Shown piece by piece: positions 1 to 7,906 of a stretch of 19,588 bases of DNA. The DNA comes from Fidelibacterota bacterium (GTDB lineage: Bacteria > Fidelibacterota > JAANXI01), in the NCBI GenBank assembly GCA_018263365.1, contig JAANXI010000125.1, positions 1 through 19,588 of the forward strand, given 5' to 3'. The notes beneath the pieces were generated by a model. It worked only from the letters and a program-made list of their open reading frames with translations, had not been told where the DNA came from and did not search any database. The position numbers were made by a program, and so were the translations under genes. Numbering within the stretch: position 1 is the stretch's first letter; each line of letters opens with the position of its first letter.

Positions 1-114
1 CTCGACAGACCCTCCGGGTATGCCTTCGGTTTCCCAAAACCCTTTTCATCTCAACATCTTGGCACATCTCATCCACAACAATCGCTCAATTTAGGTCAAA
101 GGTAACTATCAGGA

Positions 115-375
115 TTATTCTTTTGCAGACTGCGCTTCCTCAGATTCCTCATCATCTGGCTCGGGTTGTTGGGTCTGGTCATCGCGATTGAGTTCTCGCT
201 TCTCCTGAGTCGGTTCGGCGTTCTTAATTTCATCGGTAATCTCGTTCGTCGCATCCTTAAATTCGCGAATCCCGCGGCCAAGCCCCCTGGCCAGTTCGGG
301 AAGTTTCTTTGATCCGAACAATAGTAATATAATAGCCAGGATAATAATTAATTCAGTCGGTCCTAACGAACCCAT
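115..375 (-). CDS. tatA: Twin-arginine translocase subunit TatA/TatE (copy 1, long acidic tail)
   Basis: TatA-type Tat translocase protein of 86 residues. TatA oligomerises in the inner membrane to let folded proteins with twin-arginine signals cross. The sequence has a short N-terminal membrane helix (residues 8-20), the FG hinge (20-21), then KKLPELARGLGRG and an amphipathic helix (22-51). A polar Glu sits at position 8 at the start of the membrane helix, as in TatA/E. Residues 53-86 form a very acidic, disordered tail that the neighbouring copy lacks. The start is supported by an AAAGGGGG-like ribosome site just upstream. It is the last gene of the minus-strand run, 28 bases after the second tatA. 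No TatC or clear TatB is in the window. The FGxKK motif favours TatA over TatB. Confidence 0.93.
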   Translation of the reverse strand: MGSLGPTELIIILAIILLLFGSKKLPELARGLGRGIREFKDATNEITDEIKNAEPTQEKRELNRDDQTQQPEPDDEESEEAQSAKE

Positions 376-403
376 AGCGGCCCCCTTTGTATCCTCTGAA
401 CAC

Positions 404-574
404 TTAGTTCAGATCGGTATCGTTCATCTCTTCAGTTATTTCCCGGGAAGCGTCTTTAAACTCTTTGACACCACGGCCCAGCCCGCGGGCCAGTTCCGGG
501 AGTTTTTTCGCGCCAAACAGCAATAAAATTATTGCCAGAATGATAATCAGTTCAGTCGGTCCTAATGCACCCAT
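404..574 (-). CDS. tatA: Twin-arginine translocase subunit TatA/TatE (copy 2, short)
   Basis: Second TatA/E-type protein, 56 residues, directly upstream of the longer copy. The first 35 residues differ from it at only two positions (Ala for Ser at 3 and 22), with the same Glu8, FG hinge and amphipathic helix, but the protein ends at residue 56 with no acidic extension. A longer frame opens at 619, but the start at 574 is preferred: it begins with the family's MGALGPTEL motif and has AAAGGAG six bases upstream. The extra 15 upstream residues would be unlike TatA and overlap the DUF4321 gene. Copies 1 and 2 differ at many synonymous sites, so the duplication is not recent. Confidence 0.93.
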   Translation of the reverse strand: MGALGPTELIIILAIILLLFGAKKLPELARGLGRGVKEFKDASREITEEMNDTDLN

Positions 575-580
575 TTCCGT

Positions 581-587
581 CTCCTTT
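581..587 (-). promoter_or_regulatory. Ribosome binding site fixing the short tatA start
   Basis: AAAGGAG on the minus strand, six bases before the ATG at 574. It overlaps nothing but the end of the DUF4321 gene, whose TAG stop lies at 588-590. It decides between the ATG at 574 and the more upstream candidate at 619. Confidence 0.8.
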
Positions 588-857
588 CTACCGGAAATAA
601 CGTAATAAATAATAGGCAACGCCCAAACCGATGATCCCGCTGAAATTCAGTTTAAACGAAAAGCCCAGTGTAAAATTCATAATCAAAAGGTCCACCGTCG
701 TTGGCCCCAGTGATAATGTCACCGAGCGCAAAAAAAGTTCCTTTACCACCCCATCAGGCAACGTCATTCCCAGGATATCGCCGAGTAAGGTACCAATCAT
801 CGCCCCAACAATGAGCGAAATGACAATAATTCCGATGGATCGTTGCCTGGTTGTCAT
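588..857 (-). CDS. Small two-helix membrane protein, DUF4321 family
   Basis: An 89-residue protein that matches my recollection of the DUF4321 family, whose function is unknown. It has an N-terminal membrane helix (about residues 7-30) with glycine spacing of the GxxxGxxLGD type, then a conserved-looking middle LPDGVVKELFLRSVTLSLGP, then a second hydrophobic stretch ending in GVAYYLLRYFR. The start overlaps the stop of purQ by four bases (ATGA), so it is probably translationally coupled to purQ. Being next to purQ and tatA does not reveal its role. The family call rests on the GVVKELFL...LGFSFKLN pattern; the function should be left open. Confidence 0.75.
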   Translation of the reverse strand: MTTRQRSIGIIVISLIVGAMIGTLLGDILGMTLPDGVVKELFLRSVTLSLGPTTVDLLIMNFTLGFSFKLNFSGIIGLGVAYYLLRYFR

Positions 858-1552
858 ACGGTTGCCACCTGTTGGTTAACCAATGATTTGAATAACGCCA
901 GCCCGTCAGTCATTCCTACCACCGATTCACACGCCCGCTCCGGATGCGGCATCATTCCCAGCACCTTTCGATCTTCGTTACAGATACCGGCAACGTTGTT
1001 GAGGCTCCCGTTGGGATTGGCCTCCATTGTCGGTTTGCCCTCAGCATCAACGTACCGAAAGATAACCCGTCCGTCGTTCTCTAACAAGTCCAGCGTTTCC
1101 TGATTTGCATAGTATCGCCCTTCGCCGTGGGCAATCGGCATACGCAATAAGTCGCCCTGTTCGTATTCCCCGGAATAAGGTGTCTCTCTGTTTTCGACGC
1201 GAAGCGTCACCGTTTTACACTCGAATTTAGTGCTCGTGTTCGGGATTAGAGCGCCTGGCAATAAATCGGCTTCTGTGAGCACCTGAAATCCGTTGCAAAT
1301 TCCCAATACATATCCCCCGTTATTCGCAAAATCTATGACTTCGTTCATAATCGGTGAAAACCGGGCAATCGCGCCGGACCGGAGGTAGTCCCCGTAGGAG
1401 AATCCACCCGGCAGAATCACGACATCGACTTCCTGTAGATCGTGATCTTTATGCCAGAGATACACGACGGATTCGCCCAGCACATGCTTGGCCACGTGAT
1501 AGGCATCGTGATCGCAATTTGCGCCCGGAAAAACAACAACGCCGTATTTCAT
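854..1552 (-). CDS. purQ: Phosphoribosylformylglycinamidine synthase, glutaminase subunit PurQ
   Basis: Class I glutamine amidotransferase of de novo purine synthesis, 232 residues, the normal length for stand-alone PurQ. It releases ammonia from glutamine and passes it to PurL for conversion of FGAR to FGAM. The nucleophile is Cys86 in VLGICNGFQVL and the rest of the triad is His203 and Glu205 in MMPHPERAC. The PurQ-typical GGFSYGDYLRSGAIARF lies at 49-65. The start overlaps the purS stop by four bases, as expected for subunits of one complex. PurL, the third subunit, is not in the window; purS-purQ adjacency shows this organism uses the three-part (small PurL) enzyme rather than the large fused form. 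Confidence 0.97.
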   Translation of the reverse strand: MKYGVVVFPGANCDHDAYHVAKHVLGESVVYLWHKDHDLQEVDVVILPGGFSYGDYLRSGAIARFSPIMNEVIDFANNGGYVLGICNGFQVLTEADLLPGALIPNTSTKFECKTVTLRVENRETPYSGEYEQGDLLRMPIAHGEGRYYANQETLDLLENDGRVIFRYVDAEGKPTMEANPNGSLNNVAGICNEDRKVLGMMPHPERACESVVGMTDGLALFKSLVNQQVATV

Positions 1553-1803
1553 GCCGTATTCTCCACCATTTCGTATTCGTAATCCTCGATAACCGGATTT
1601 GCAAGAATCTTCTCGCAGGCTTTTTTGGTCTGCGCCTCGGCGTCGGATTTCGACATCTCCGGGAATTGCAGTACGATATGCCGGCCGACGCGAGCTTCGG
1701 ATACGCCGTCCACCCCTAGGCTTTTCAGCGCATTTTGGACAGCTTTCCCCTGTGGATCAAGAATTCCCTGCTTATAATGTACTGTAACGAGTGCTTTCAC
1801 CAT
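1549..1803 (-). CDS. purS: Phosphoribosylformylglycinamidine synthase subunit PurS
   Basis: An 84-residue PurS, the small structural subunit that bridges PurQ and PurL in the FGAM synthase complex. The typical opening MVKALVTVHYKQGILDPQG is present, with the LDPQG motif at 15-19, followed by the compact alpha-beta fold (VGRHIVLQF). An AAGGA ribosome site sits three bases before the ATG, inside the six-base gap after pssA. Overlaps purQ by four bases, pointing to coupled translation and equal stoichiometry. Confidence 0.95.
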   Translation of the reverse strand: MVKALVTVHYKQGILDPQGKAVQNALKSLGVDGVSEARVGRHIVLQFPEMSKSDAEAQTKKACEKILANPVIEDYEYEMVENTA

Positions 1804-1809
1804 GCATCC

Positions 1810-2535
1810 TTACTTGGTTAATGGTTCGACAATTTCATCTTCGTTTTCTGAACCGGCCATCCAGCGGACGATTCCACCGACGTTGAATAATAATGCAATA
1901 ATTAACAAGGACCGGCCCGGGACGATAATCAATGCTAAAATCGCGATGATCAGTCCGATTAAGCTAATCGAGTTGGCGCGATCCGCTTTGAATGTCCACC
2001 GCGGCATTTTGGGATACGGCACGTGGCTGACCATAAGAAACGAGAGCACTACGATATATGGCAGCAGGATTTTCGCATTCCCCGGCCAGTGCCCGATTGT
2101 CTCATAAAAAAGCGGAAACGCTATGACGGAAAGCGCCATCGCGGGAGTGGGCAGTCCGACGAAAAAGGGTACCGGCTGTTCCGTTGTCTGGAGGTTAAAT
2201 CGCGCCAGGCGAATTGATCCAAACATCAATGGAAAAAACGCCATGATTGCACCAAGAATACCCAAATCCACGGCATACAGGCGATAGATGAGAAAGGACG
2301 GCGCCACGCAAAATGAGACGAGGTCCGCCATGGAGTCGTACTCAATTCCGAAATCGGAGGAATTCCCTATGAGACGGGCTAATTTCCCGTCTAATCCATC
2401 GAAAACTGCCGCAAAGAATATTAACCAGATGGCAACCGAATATTGCTCGTGGAATATCTGGACGATTGCCAGAAACCCGGCAAACATGTTAAACAGGGTC
2501 AGCAAACTGGGAAACATGGCCTTTTTAAATCGCAT
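1810..2535 (-). CDS. pssA: CDP-diacylglycerol--serine O-phosphatidyltransferase
   Basis: Integral membrane enzyme that makes phosphatidylserine from CDP-diacylglycerol and serine, the substrate of the Psd encoded just upstream. The CDP-alcohol phosphotransferase signature is complete: D49-G50-x2-A53-R54-x8-G63-x3-D67-x3-D71. About seven to eight hydrophobic segments follow, with a PE-pathway-like length of 241 residues. I chose the ATG at 2535 (MRFKKAMFPSLLTLFN): GGGAGAG lies just upstream and the resulting overlap with psd is 11 bases, the same as at three other junctions here. An in-frame ATG at 2565 would add MAARPYWESG but has no ribosome site. The short charged C-terminus (NEDEIVEPLTK) is unremarkable. 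Confidence 0.94.
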   Translation of the reverse strand: MRFKKAMFPSLLTLFNMFAGFLAIVQIFHEQYSVAIWLIFFAAVFDGLDGKLARLIGNSSDFGIEYDSMADLVSFCVAPSFLIYRLYAVDLGILGAIMAFFPLMFGSIRLARFNLQTTEQPVPFFVGLPTPAMALSVIAFPLFYETIGHWPGNAKILLPYIVVLSFLMVSHVPYPKMPRWTFKADRANSISLIGLIIAILALIIVPGRSLLIIALLFNVGGIVRWMAGSENEDEIVEPLTK

Positions 2536-3169
2536 CCCACTCTCCCAGTACGGTCTCGCCGCCATACACTTTTTGCTTTAGTTCCACCCGAATCTTTGCT
2601 TTGGCCGGTACGACCACATCCACCCGGGAACCAAAACGAATCAGGCCGAAGCGCTGCCCAATCGCCACTTTTTCTCCCGGTTTCAGGTAATTGACAATCC
2701 GGCGGGCAATCAGGCCGGCGATCTGTTTCATCCGCACCTTGAACCGTTTGTTCTCCAGATCGATGATCGTCTGTTCATTTTCTTCAGATGTCCGCTCATC
2801 AAAAGCAGCCAGAAATTTTCCCGGTCTGTATCGCGAATCGACGACGCTCCCGGAGCACGGCACGCGGTTCACATGCACATTGAAGATATTCAGGAAAATG
2901 GAGATCCGCACGGCATCTACCCCGACGAACTCATCCTGTATCGGCTGAATGGCGACGATTCTGCCATCGGCCGGACTGACGATCTTTGTGGGATCGTTTG
3001 GGACATCTCGTTCAGGGTCACGGAAAAAGTAGACGCTGAAAAGTGTGAGTACGCCGCTAACGATGCCCAACAACATCCAGATGAAGGAGCCAGCAAACAG
3101 CCATGCGATGCCAAAAACTATGGTGAGCACCAGAAAAACGCCAATGACGGGATAACCTTCTTTTGCCAT
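2525..3169 (-). CDS. psd: Phosphatidylserine decarboxylase (short, PSD-A type)
   Basis: Converts phosphatidylserine to phosphatidylethanolamine using a pyruvoyl group made by self-cleavage. At 214 residues it is the short form. Two adjacent hydrophobic segments near the N-terminus (about 8-27 and 30-48) anchor it to the inner membrane. The catalytic core has PADGR (66-70), His99 in FNVHVNR, and the self-cleavage pair Gly180-Ser181 in RFGSRVDV. Residue 181 would become the pyruvoyl group and the last 33 residues the alpha chain. AAGGG lies four bases before the start. The stop overlaps pssA by 11 bases, so the two consecutive steps of phosphatidylethanolamine synthesis are probably translated together. 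Confidence 0.95.
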   Translation of the reverse strand: MAKEGYPVIGVFLVLTIVFGIAWLFAGSFIWMLLGIVSGVLTLFSVYFFRDPERDVPNDPTKIVSPADGRIVAIQPIQDEFVGVDAVRISIFLNIFNVHVNRVPCSGSVVDSRYRPGKFLAAFDERTSEENEQTIIDLENKRFKVRMKQIAGLIARRIVNYLKPGEKVAIGQRFGLIRFGSRVDVVVPAKAKIRVELKQKVYGGETVLGEWDAI

Positions 3170-3180
3170 AGAACCCTTCT

Positions 3181-4476
3181 CTATTCCAGCCCCAGTCGCT
3201 GTAATATCTTATGAGCGTTGTTTACCACTTTTTTTGGCGAAAAGCACGCCTCAAGTTCGGATTCCGACACATGCTCCATGATATCCGGTTCGTTTTTCAG
3301 CAGCGTGAGGAAATCCAAATCCTCCTCCCACACCTTCATCGCCATGTCCTGCACCATCTTATACGCCTTTTCCCTGGTCAACCCGCTGTTCACCAGTTTT
3401 AGCAGTACTTCCTGCGAGTAGACCAGCCCGTTGGTCGCATTCAGGTTCCGCTCCATATTCTCCGGATACACGACGATATTTTTCATCAGTGGTATCATTT
3501 TCAACAGCATATAATGTACTAACGTTGTGGCGTCAGGAAAAATGATTCGTTCAACCGACGAATGCGAAATATCACGCTCATGCCAGAGCGGCATATTTTC
3601 CATAGCGGTCTGGCCGTAGCTACGCAAAAGCCTCGCCATCCCAGAGATGCGTTCACAGGTGATGGGGTTCTTCTTGTGCGGCATGGCAGAGGAGCCCTTC
3701 TGACCCTTCGAGAACGGCTCAGAGAGTTCCAGCGTTTCTGTTTTCTGCAGATGCCGAACTTCCGTCGCAATTTTATCCAATGTCGAGCCAATAAGTCCCA
3801 GGACGGATAACAACTCGGCATGACGATCCCGCTGGATGATCTGATTCGAAATCGGCGCCGGTTTTAATCTCAACCGCTCGCAGGTCATCTCCTCGACTTC
3901 CATATCAAGGTGCTGATATGTCCCCACCGCTCCGGATATCTTGCCGACACGGAGATTCTCCAGCGCCTGTGCCAATCGATAGATATGCCGTTCGATCTCC
4001 TCGTACCAGAGGGCAAATTTGAGTCCCAGGGTGATCGGTTCAGCGTGAATTCCGTGGCTGCGGCCGACCATTACCGTCTCCACATATTTTACGGCCTGCG
4101 CTCCCAGGACCTCATGGAATTTCTCTAATACTTCCTGGATAATCGCACCACTCTCCCGGACCTGGATAGCCAAAGAGGTATCAAGCAGATCCGAAGAGGT
4201 CATCCCCATGTGCACAAACCGGCTGTCCGGTCCGACGAACTCGGAAACGGAAGTCAGGAAAGCGATGACGTCATGCTTAACTTCCGCTTCGATTTCCTCG
4301 ATGCGCTGGATGTCAAAGTCCGCCTTGTCACGCAGGGTCTGCATTGAGTCCTCCGGGATGACGCCCCGCTCAGTCTGTACTTCACAAACCGCAAGTTCGA
4401 CCTTCAACCATGTTCTGTACTTATTCCCATCCGACCAGATTCGGGACATCTCTGGCGTGCTGTACCGCTCGATCAT
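3181..4476 (-). CDS. purB: Adenylosuccinate lyase
   Basis: A 431-residue cytoplasmic enzyme of the fumarase/aspartase superfamily. It acts twice in purine synthesis, splitting SAICAR to AICAR and adenylosuccinate to AMP, releasing fumarate each time. The superfamily signature GSSAMPHKKNP is at 261-271, with the catalytic serine in its mobile loop. The general acid region RSHGIHAEP is at 139-147 and the substrate loop MTSSDLLDTSLA at 92-103. The start at 4476 follows GGTGAGATAAC and lies one base after the htrA stop. Placed between htrA and psd, it belongs by function with purS and purQ, 1.4 kb further downstream. Confidence 0.97.
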   Translation of the reverse strand: MIERYSTPEMSRIWSDGNKYRTWLKVELAVCEVQTERGVIPEDSMQTLRDKADFDIQRIEEIEAEVKHDVIAFLTSVSEFVGPDSRFVHMGMTSSDLLDTSLAIQVRESGAIIQEVLEKFHEVLGAQAVKYVETVMVGRSHGIHAEPITLGLKFALWYEEIERHIYRLAQALENLRVGKISGAVGTYQHLDMEVEEMTCERLRLKPAPISNQIIQRDRHAELLSVLGLIGSTLDKIATEVRHLQKTETLELSEPFSKGQKGSSAMPHKKNPITCERISGMARLLRSYGQTAMENMPLWHERDISHSSVERIIFPDATTLVHYMLLKMIPLMKNIVVYPENMERNLNATNGLVYSQEVLLKLVNSGLTREKAYKMVQDMAMKVWEEDLDFLTLLKNEPDIMEHVSESELEACFSPKKVVNNAHKILQRLGLE

Positions 4477-4477
4477 G

Positions 4478-5599
4478 TTATCTCACCGACTCTAATTTCA
4501 ATTTTATGGTTTTTGCATCACCATCGCGCCAGACTTTGAGGTTCAAAATATCGCCGGCGTGCAAATAATTATTCTGTATGGCATCAAAGATATCGCGCTC
4601 ACTGCGGATAGGCTCTCCGGCCGCCTCCGTAATGATATCGCCGACTTTCACTCCGGCCTTGTCCGCCGGACTTCCGCGTTCCACGCCAGTTACAATTATG
4701 CCATCATTCACTGGCAAATTCAGGGCGCTCGAGATGTGTCGATCGACCTCCTGAATCTTCAGGCCGGTATCAAAACTCCAGTCAATCTGCCCCTGTTCCT
4801 TCAGATCGGCCATGATCTGCTTTGCGCGGTTAATTGGGATTGCGAAACCGATACCGATTGAACCTTGATTGTATCCTCCGCCGGTAAAGATAAAGGTGCT
4901 GATACCGATAACCTCGCCGTTGGCATTCACGAGCGGCCCACCACTGTTACCAGTATTGATAGACGCATCAGTCTGGATCATATTCTGATAGCGTTGTCCT
5001 TTTCTCTGTTCCCCAAAATCCATGTGAAGTCCGCTAATGATTCCGGCGGTCGCCGTGGGCTGATATGAGACGTCAAACAGTCCGAACGGATTGCCCAGCG
5101 CCACCACCCATTCTCCAATTACAATATCATCGGAATTACCGAAAGTAACAGATGGAAAATCATTTCCCTCGATTTTTACTAATGCCAGGTCTGATACGTT
5201 ATCTATGCCAATGAGTTCACCATCATGCTGCTCTCCGCCGGGGGTAGTGATCACGATTTCAGCTGCGCCCTCCACCACATGAGCATTAGTCAGGACGTAT
5301 CCGTCTTCGCTCACGATAAATCCGGACCCAAGGCTTTGTACTTTCTGCTGATACGTATCACCAAAAAACATGTTCAAGAGCGGATCGTTGAAGAAAGGAT
5401 GCGCCCGGTATCTCCGGATTTGGGTCACGTTCACGCCAACTACTGCCGGGCTCACCTTTGCAATCGCATCAGTAATGGAGGTCTGGCGCTTTTGATTGAG
5501 TTGATTCTGTACATCCTGGGAGGTTGTCTGGCTCCAACCCATCCCGGCAAAAATCAACAACACACTACATAGCAATAGATATCTTGCTCGCTTCATCAT
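4478..5599 (-). CDS. degQ: Periplasmic serine protease of the HtrA/Deg family, one PDZ domain
   Basis: Envelope quality-control protease, 373 residues. A signal peptide occupies residues 1-23, with likely cleavage after GWS and Gln24 as first mature residue. The trypsin-like domain spans about 40-265, with catalytic His107 (TNAHVVEG), Asp137 (VSDLALVK) and Ser219 (NTGNSGGPL). A single PDZ domain covers about 278-370, including GSPADKAGVKVGD. One PDZ domain is the DegS-like arrangement; DegP and DegQ usually have two. A cleavable signal, however, suggests a soluble periplasmic enzyme. The start is ATGATG with no well-spaced ribosome site, so the second ATG at 5596 is equally possible. The symbol is a best guess within the family. 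Confidence 0.93.
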   Translation of the reverse strand: MMKRARYLLLCSVLLIFAGMGWSQTTSQDVQNQLNQKRQTSITDAIAKVSPAVVGVNVTQIRRYRAHPFFNDPLLNMFFGDTYQQKVQSLGSGFIVSEDGYVLTNAHVVEGAAEIVITTPGGEQHDGELIGIDNVSDLALVKIEGNDFPSVTFGNSDDIVIGEWVVALGNPFGLFDVSYQPTATAGIISGLHMDFGEQRKGQRYQNMIQTDASINTGNSGGPLVNANGEVIGISTFIFTGGGYNQGSIGIGFAIPINRAKQIMADLKEQGQIDWSFDTGLKIQEVDRHISSALNLPVNDGIIVTGVERGSPADKAGVKVGDIITEAAGEPIRSERDIFDAIQNNYLHAGDILNLKVWRDGDAKTIKLKLESVR

Positions 5600-5635
5600 C
5601 CCCTGTACTCAAATTTTCCTTGTTTTCAATTCCAC

Positions 5636-6391
5636 TTATTTTCGCGGGAAAATTTCCCCTGGATAATGGACTTTGTCCAGCACCAATCCATGTGCCGGCG
5701 CTCGCACAACGGGCGCCTTTTTATCCGGTTCGTCAATGAACTGTCGAAATTCATCCATGGTATACCGACCCCGCGCCACTTCGACCATCGTGCCTACCAA
5801 ACACCGGACCATGTTGTGCAAAAATCGATCCCCACAGCCAAAATAGCGTAACCGTTTTGAACCGATTTTCCAAGAAGATTTTATGATGTGACAACGGGTA
5901 TTTTCGATGTCAGAACGGGCGCTCATAAACGATGTGAAATCGTGAGTACCCTCGACAAATTCAGCAGTCTGTTGGAGTAGTGTCACATCCAAGGAACCCC
6001 GTACGGACCAAGCATATTGCCGTCCCAATGCTCTCGGATTCATCGTCATAGTGTATTGGTAATCCCGGCGCTTTGCATCGAATCTGGCATGGAAATCATC
6101 GGAGACACTGACACAGGCTTTTACCAGTATATCATCCGGGAGGTTTGCATTCAGGCCGCGACGGTAAATCTCTGCAGTAAAATCTTCTCTGGGACTGTCG
6201 AAATGGGCGACCTGGCCGCGGGCGTGAACACCGGTATCCGTCCGTCCGGAGCCGATAATGCGCACGGATTGCTGTGTCAGTTGTTGCATAGCATCTTCCA
6301 GATGCTGCTGAATAGTCGGATCCGCCTTCTGGATCTGCCATCCGTGGTATTGTGAACCATCATACTCAATAAGGAGTGCGAAGCGACTCAT
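5636..6391 (-). CDS. truA: tRNA pseudouridine(38-40) synthase TruA
   Basis: A 251-residue pseudouridine synthase that modifies uridines 38-40 in the anticodon arm of many tRNAs. The N-terminal MSRFALLIEYDGSQYHGWQ and the catalytic GSGRTDTGVHARGQ (47-60, nucleophile Asp52) are diagnostic. The C-terminal half carries the FHARFDAKRRDYQY and FLHNMVRCLVGTM motifs, so the gene is complete. Its ATG overlaps the TGA of ecfT by four bases. The next gene, htrA, begins 36 bases later. Confidence 0.97.
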   Translation of the reverse strand: MSRFALLIEYDGSQYHGWQIQKADPTIQQHLEDAMQQLTQQSVRIIGSGRTDTGVHARGQVAHFDSPREDFTAEIYRRGLNANLPDDILVKACVSVSDDFHARFDAKRRDYQYTMTMNPRALGRQYAWSVRGSLDVTLLQQTAEFVEGTHDFTSFMSARSDIENTRCHIIKSSWKIGSKRLRYFGCGDRFLHNMVRCLVGTMVEVARGRYTMDEFRQFIDEPDKKAPVVRAPAHGLVLDKVHYPGEIFPRK

Positions 6392-7158
6392 ATCAGAGTT
6401 AGACCTGCTCCCAATGCTGCCACAATTCCAACCAGTATTGTATCACGATGATGCCAGGGTACTTTTAAGTAGGAGGACCGTGGTTTACCAGGAATAAAAC
6501 CACGCAGGGTCATCATCTGTGCGACGGTTTCTGCGCGGTGAAGCGTCCCAACGAACAGCGGGATGATTGAGTACATTTGCAATTTGACTCGTTCAGTGAG
6601 AGAGTCGGTTTTTTCGATTCCCAGGCCGCGCCGGACTTCCTGCAATTTGCTGGCTTCCTGCCGAAGCAAGGGGAAAAACCGCAACCCGATGTTCAGAATC
6701 TGGAAAAAATTGTCCACCGGAATGCGCATCTTTCTCAGGGGGTTTTGTAATCCGTGCAGGCTTGTAATAATCCGGTCAGCCGTCGTCAGTTGAGCGAGTG
6801 CCCCCATAATGTAAATAAAGCCAAAGATCTGCAGGGTGAATCCGGTGGCCGGGCCGAGAAGTGTTATTTGCACACTTCCATCGAGGAGATTTTTAAGGAA
6901 TCGCCATCCGGACGGTGTTAAAAACAGATGCATCGTAAATGTAAACGGCAACATCCAGAGGAAAAATCGAACGGCGCGAAATACTTTCTTTACGGTAGCA
7001 CCAATCACCCGAAGGAAAATCACAGAAAAAATGACAACTTCGGCTATAAATAACGGATCACGACTTATTGCTAACGTCACCGCCAGGAACAGACCAGCCA
7101 AAATGAGTGAAAACGGATGCCAGCGATTTGAAAGTTCGGTAGGATTGTCTGCATTCAT
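6388..7158 (-). CDS. ecfT: Energy-coupling factor transporter transmembrane protein (EcfT/CbiQ family)
   Basis: Inner-membrane scaffold of ECF importers, which take up vitamins or transition metals. It links an ATPase pair (EcfA/A') to a substrate-binding EcfS subunit. The 256-residue protein has five to six hydrophobic segments and the long cytoplasmic coupling helices. Both coupling motifs are recognisable in slightly altered form: VRRG at 175-178 and TLRG at 217-220, where ARG is more usual. No EcfA ATPase or EcfS subunit is encoded nearby, so the substrate cannot be inferred. No Shine-Dalgarno sequence is visible before the ATG, which lies 27 bases after the previous gene. The truA start overlaps its stop by four bases. 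Confidence 0.88.
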   Translation of the reverse strand: MNADNPTELSNRWHPFSLILAGLFLAVTLAISRDPLFIAEVVIFSVIFLRVIGATVKKVFRAVRFFLWMLPFTFTMHLFLTPSGWRFLKNLLDGSVQITLLGPATGFTLQIFGFIYIMGALAQLTTADRIITSLHGLQNPLRKMRIPVDNFFQILNIGLRFFPLLRQEASKLQEVRRGLGIEKTDSLTERVKLQMYSIIPLFVGTLHRAETVAQMMTLRGFIPGKPRSSYLKVPWHHRDTILVGIVAALGAGLTLI

Positions 7159-7185
7159 CAGAAAATCAAAGCATCGCTGGGTTTG

Positions 7186-7905
7186 TTATGGTAACGGAAT
7201 CGCGACCTGATACGAAAGCGAATTCTCCGTTGCATTCAATTGGGTGTTATACAGATAGGTTGCGTCCAGGGCGCTGGCCAGGTGGTTGAGCACAATAGCC
7301 CCGATGGTGAATGTGGCGTACTGGCTCACCACTCTGCTCTCGATCCGGATGGTATCGTATGTATATCGGTCGTCATACGATTCCCAATCCCAGGCGTATT
7401 CATCGGTTACCGGATACACCTCTTCAGGACGCCGGTTCTGCAATTTCACCGTGTTATAATCATGGATGTTATCGTAGCCAGCGATGTTGATCCAGTACTG
7501 GCCGTCTTTCCCCTTTGCGTTGACGGAAGCATGGTGTTTTGCATACGATTGATAATCTAGCTCACGCCAACCGGCATACGTGGAAAACCCGATGAAGCCC
7601 AGCCAGAGCACGGCTTCCGTTGTAGAAAAAAATACGCCGCGATTATCAGCATCCAACATTCGTTCGCCGGTCCCGGGGAGTATCAGTGAGGCCAGGATCG
7701 CCTTTTTCTTTCCGGCTTGTGCTATACGCTCCGATGATTTGCTTAGTCCAGAGTTCCATTTCGCGGATTGATTATGCCCCTGCTTCACATACTTTAGGCC
7801 AATAGTTGAAGGAGCGTTCTCCACAAAATCATTGGTGAACTGAGCGCTGACCGAAGCTGCGACACACAGAATTACTCCGAAAATGATGTACTTCGCTAAT
7901 CGCAT
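7186..7905 (-). CDS. Unknown exported membrane-associated protein, DUF5683/P13-like
   Basis: A 239-residue protein of unknown function. Residues 1-21 form a signal peptide, with predicted cleavage after VSA and Gln22 as first mature residue. Residues 67-77 (KKAILASLILP and following GTGERM) and the hydrophobic stretch at about 90-110 recall the SxLLPGxGQ pattern of DUF5683/P13-like envelope proteins. That family is frequent in Bacteroidetes-related bacteria. A second hydrophobic stretch lies near the C-terminus (about 197-215, including NHLASALDATYLYN). The middle is rich in Tyr, Asp and Trp. GAGG six bases before the ATG supports the start. It begins one base after the previous unknown envelope gene ends, so the two probably act in the same place. 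The family link is by eye and weak. Confidence 0.8.
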   Translation of the reverse strand: MRLAKYIIFGVILCVAASVSAQFTNDFVENAPSTIGLKYVKQGHNQSAKWNSGLSKSSERIAQAGKKKAILASLILPGTGERMLDADNRGVFFSTTEAVLWLGFIGFSTYAGWRELDYQSYAKHHASVNAKGKDGQYWINIAGYDNIHDYNTVKLQNRRPEEVYPVTDEYAWDWESYDDRYTYDTIRIESRVVSQYATFTIGAIVLNHLASALDATYLYNTQLNATENSLSYQVAIPLP

Positions 7906-7906
7906 A

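Noticed and set aside
1..114. Open minus-strand frame running off the left edge (about 25 codons)
   Set aside because: Too short to recognise, no convincing ribosome site or family motif. I see no terminator for the tatA genes in this stretch either.
404..619. Extended N-terminus for the short tatA
   Set aside because: The 15 extra residues are not TatA-like and the strong ribosome site lies between the two candidate starts, pointing to the ATG at 574.
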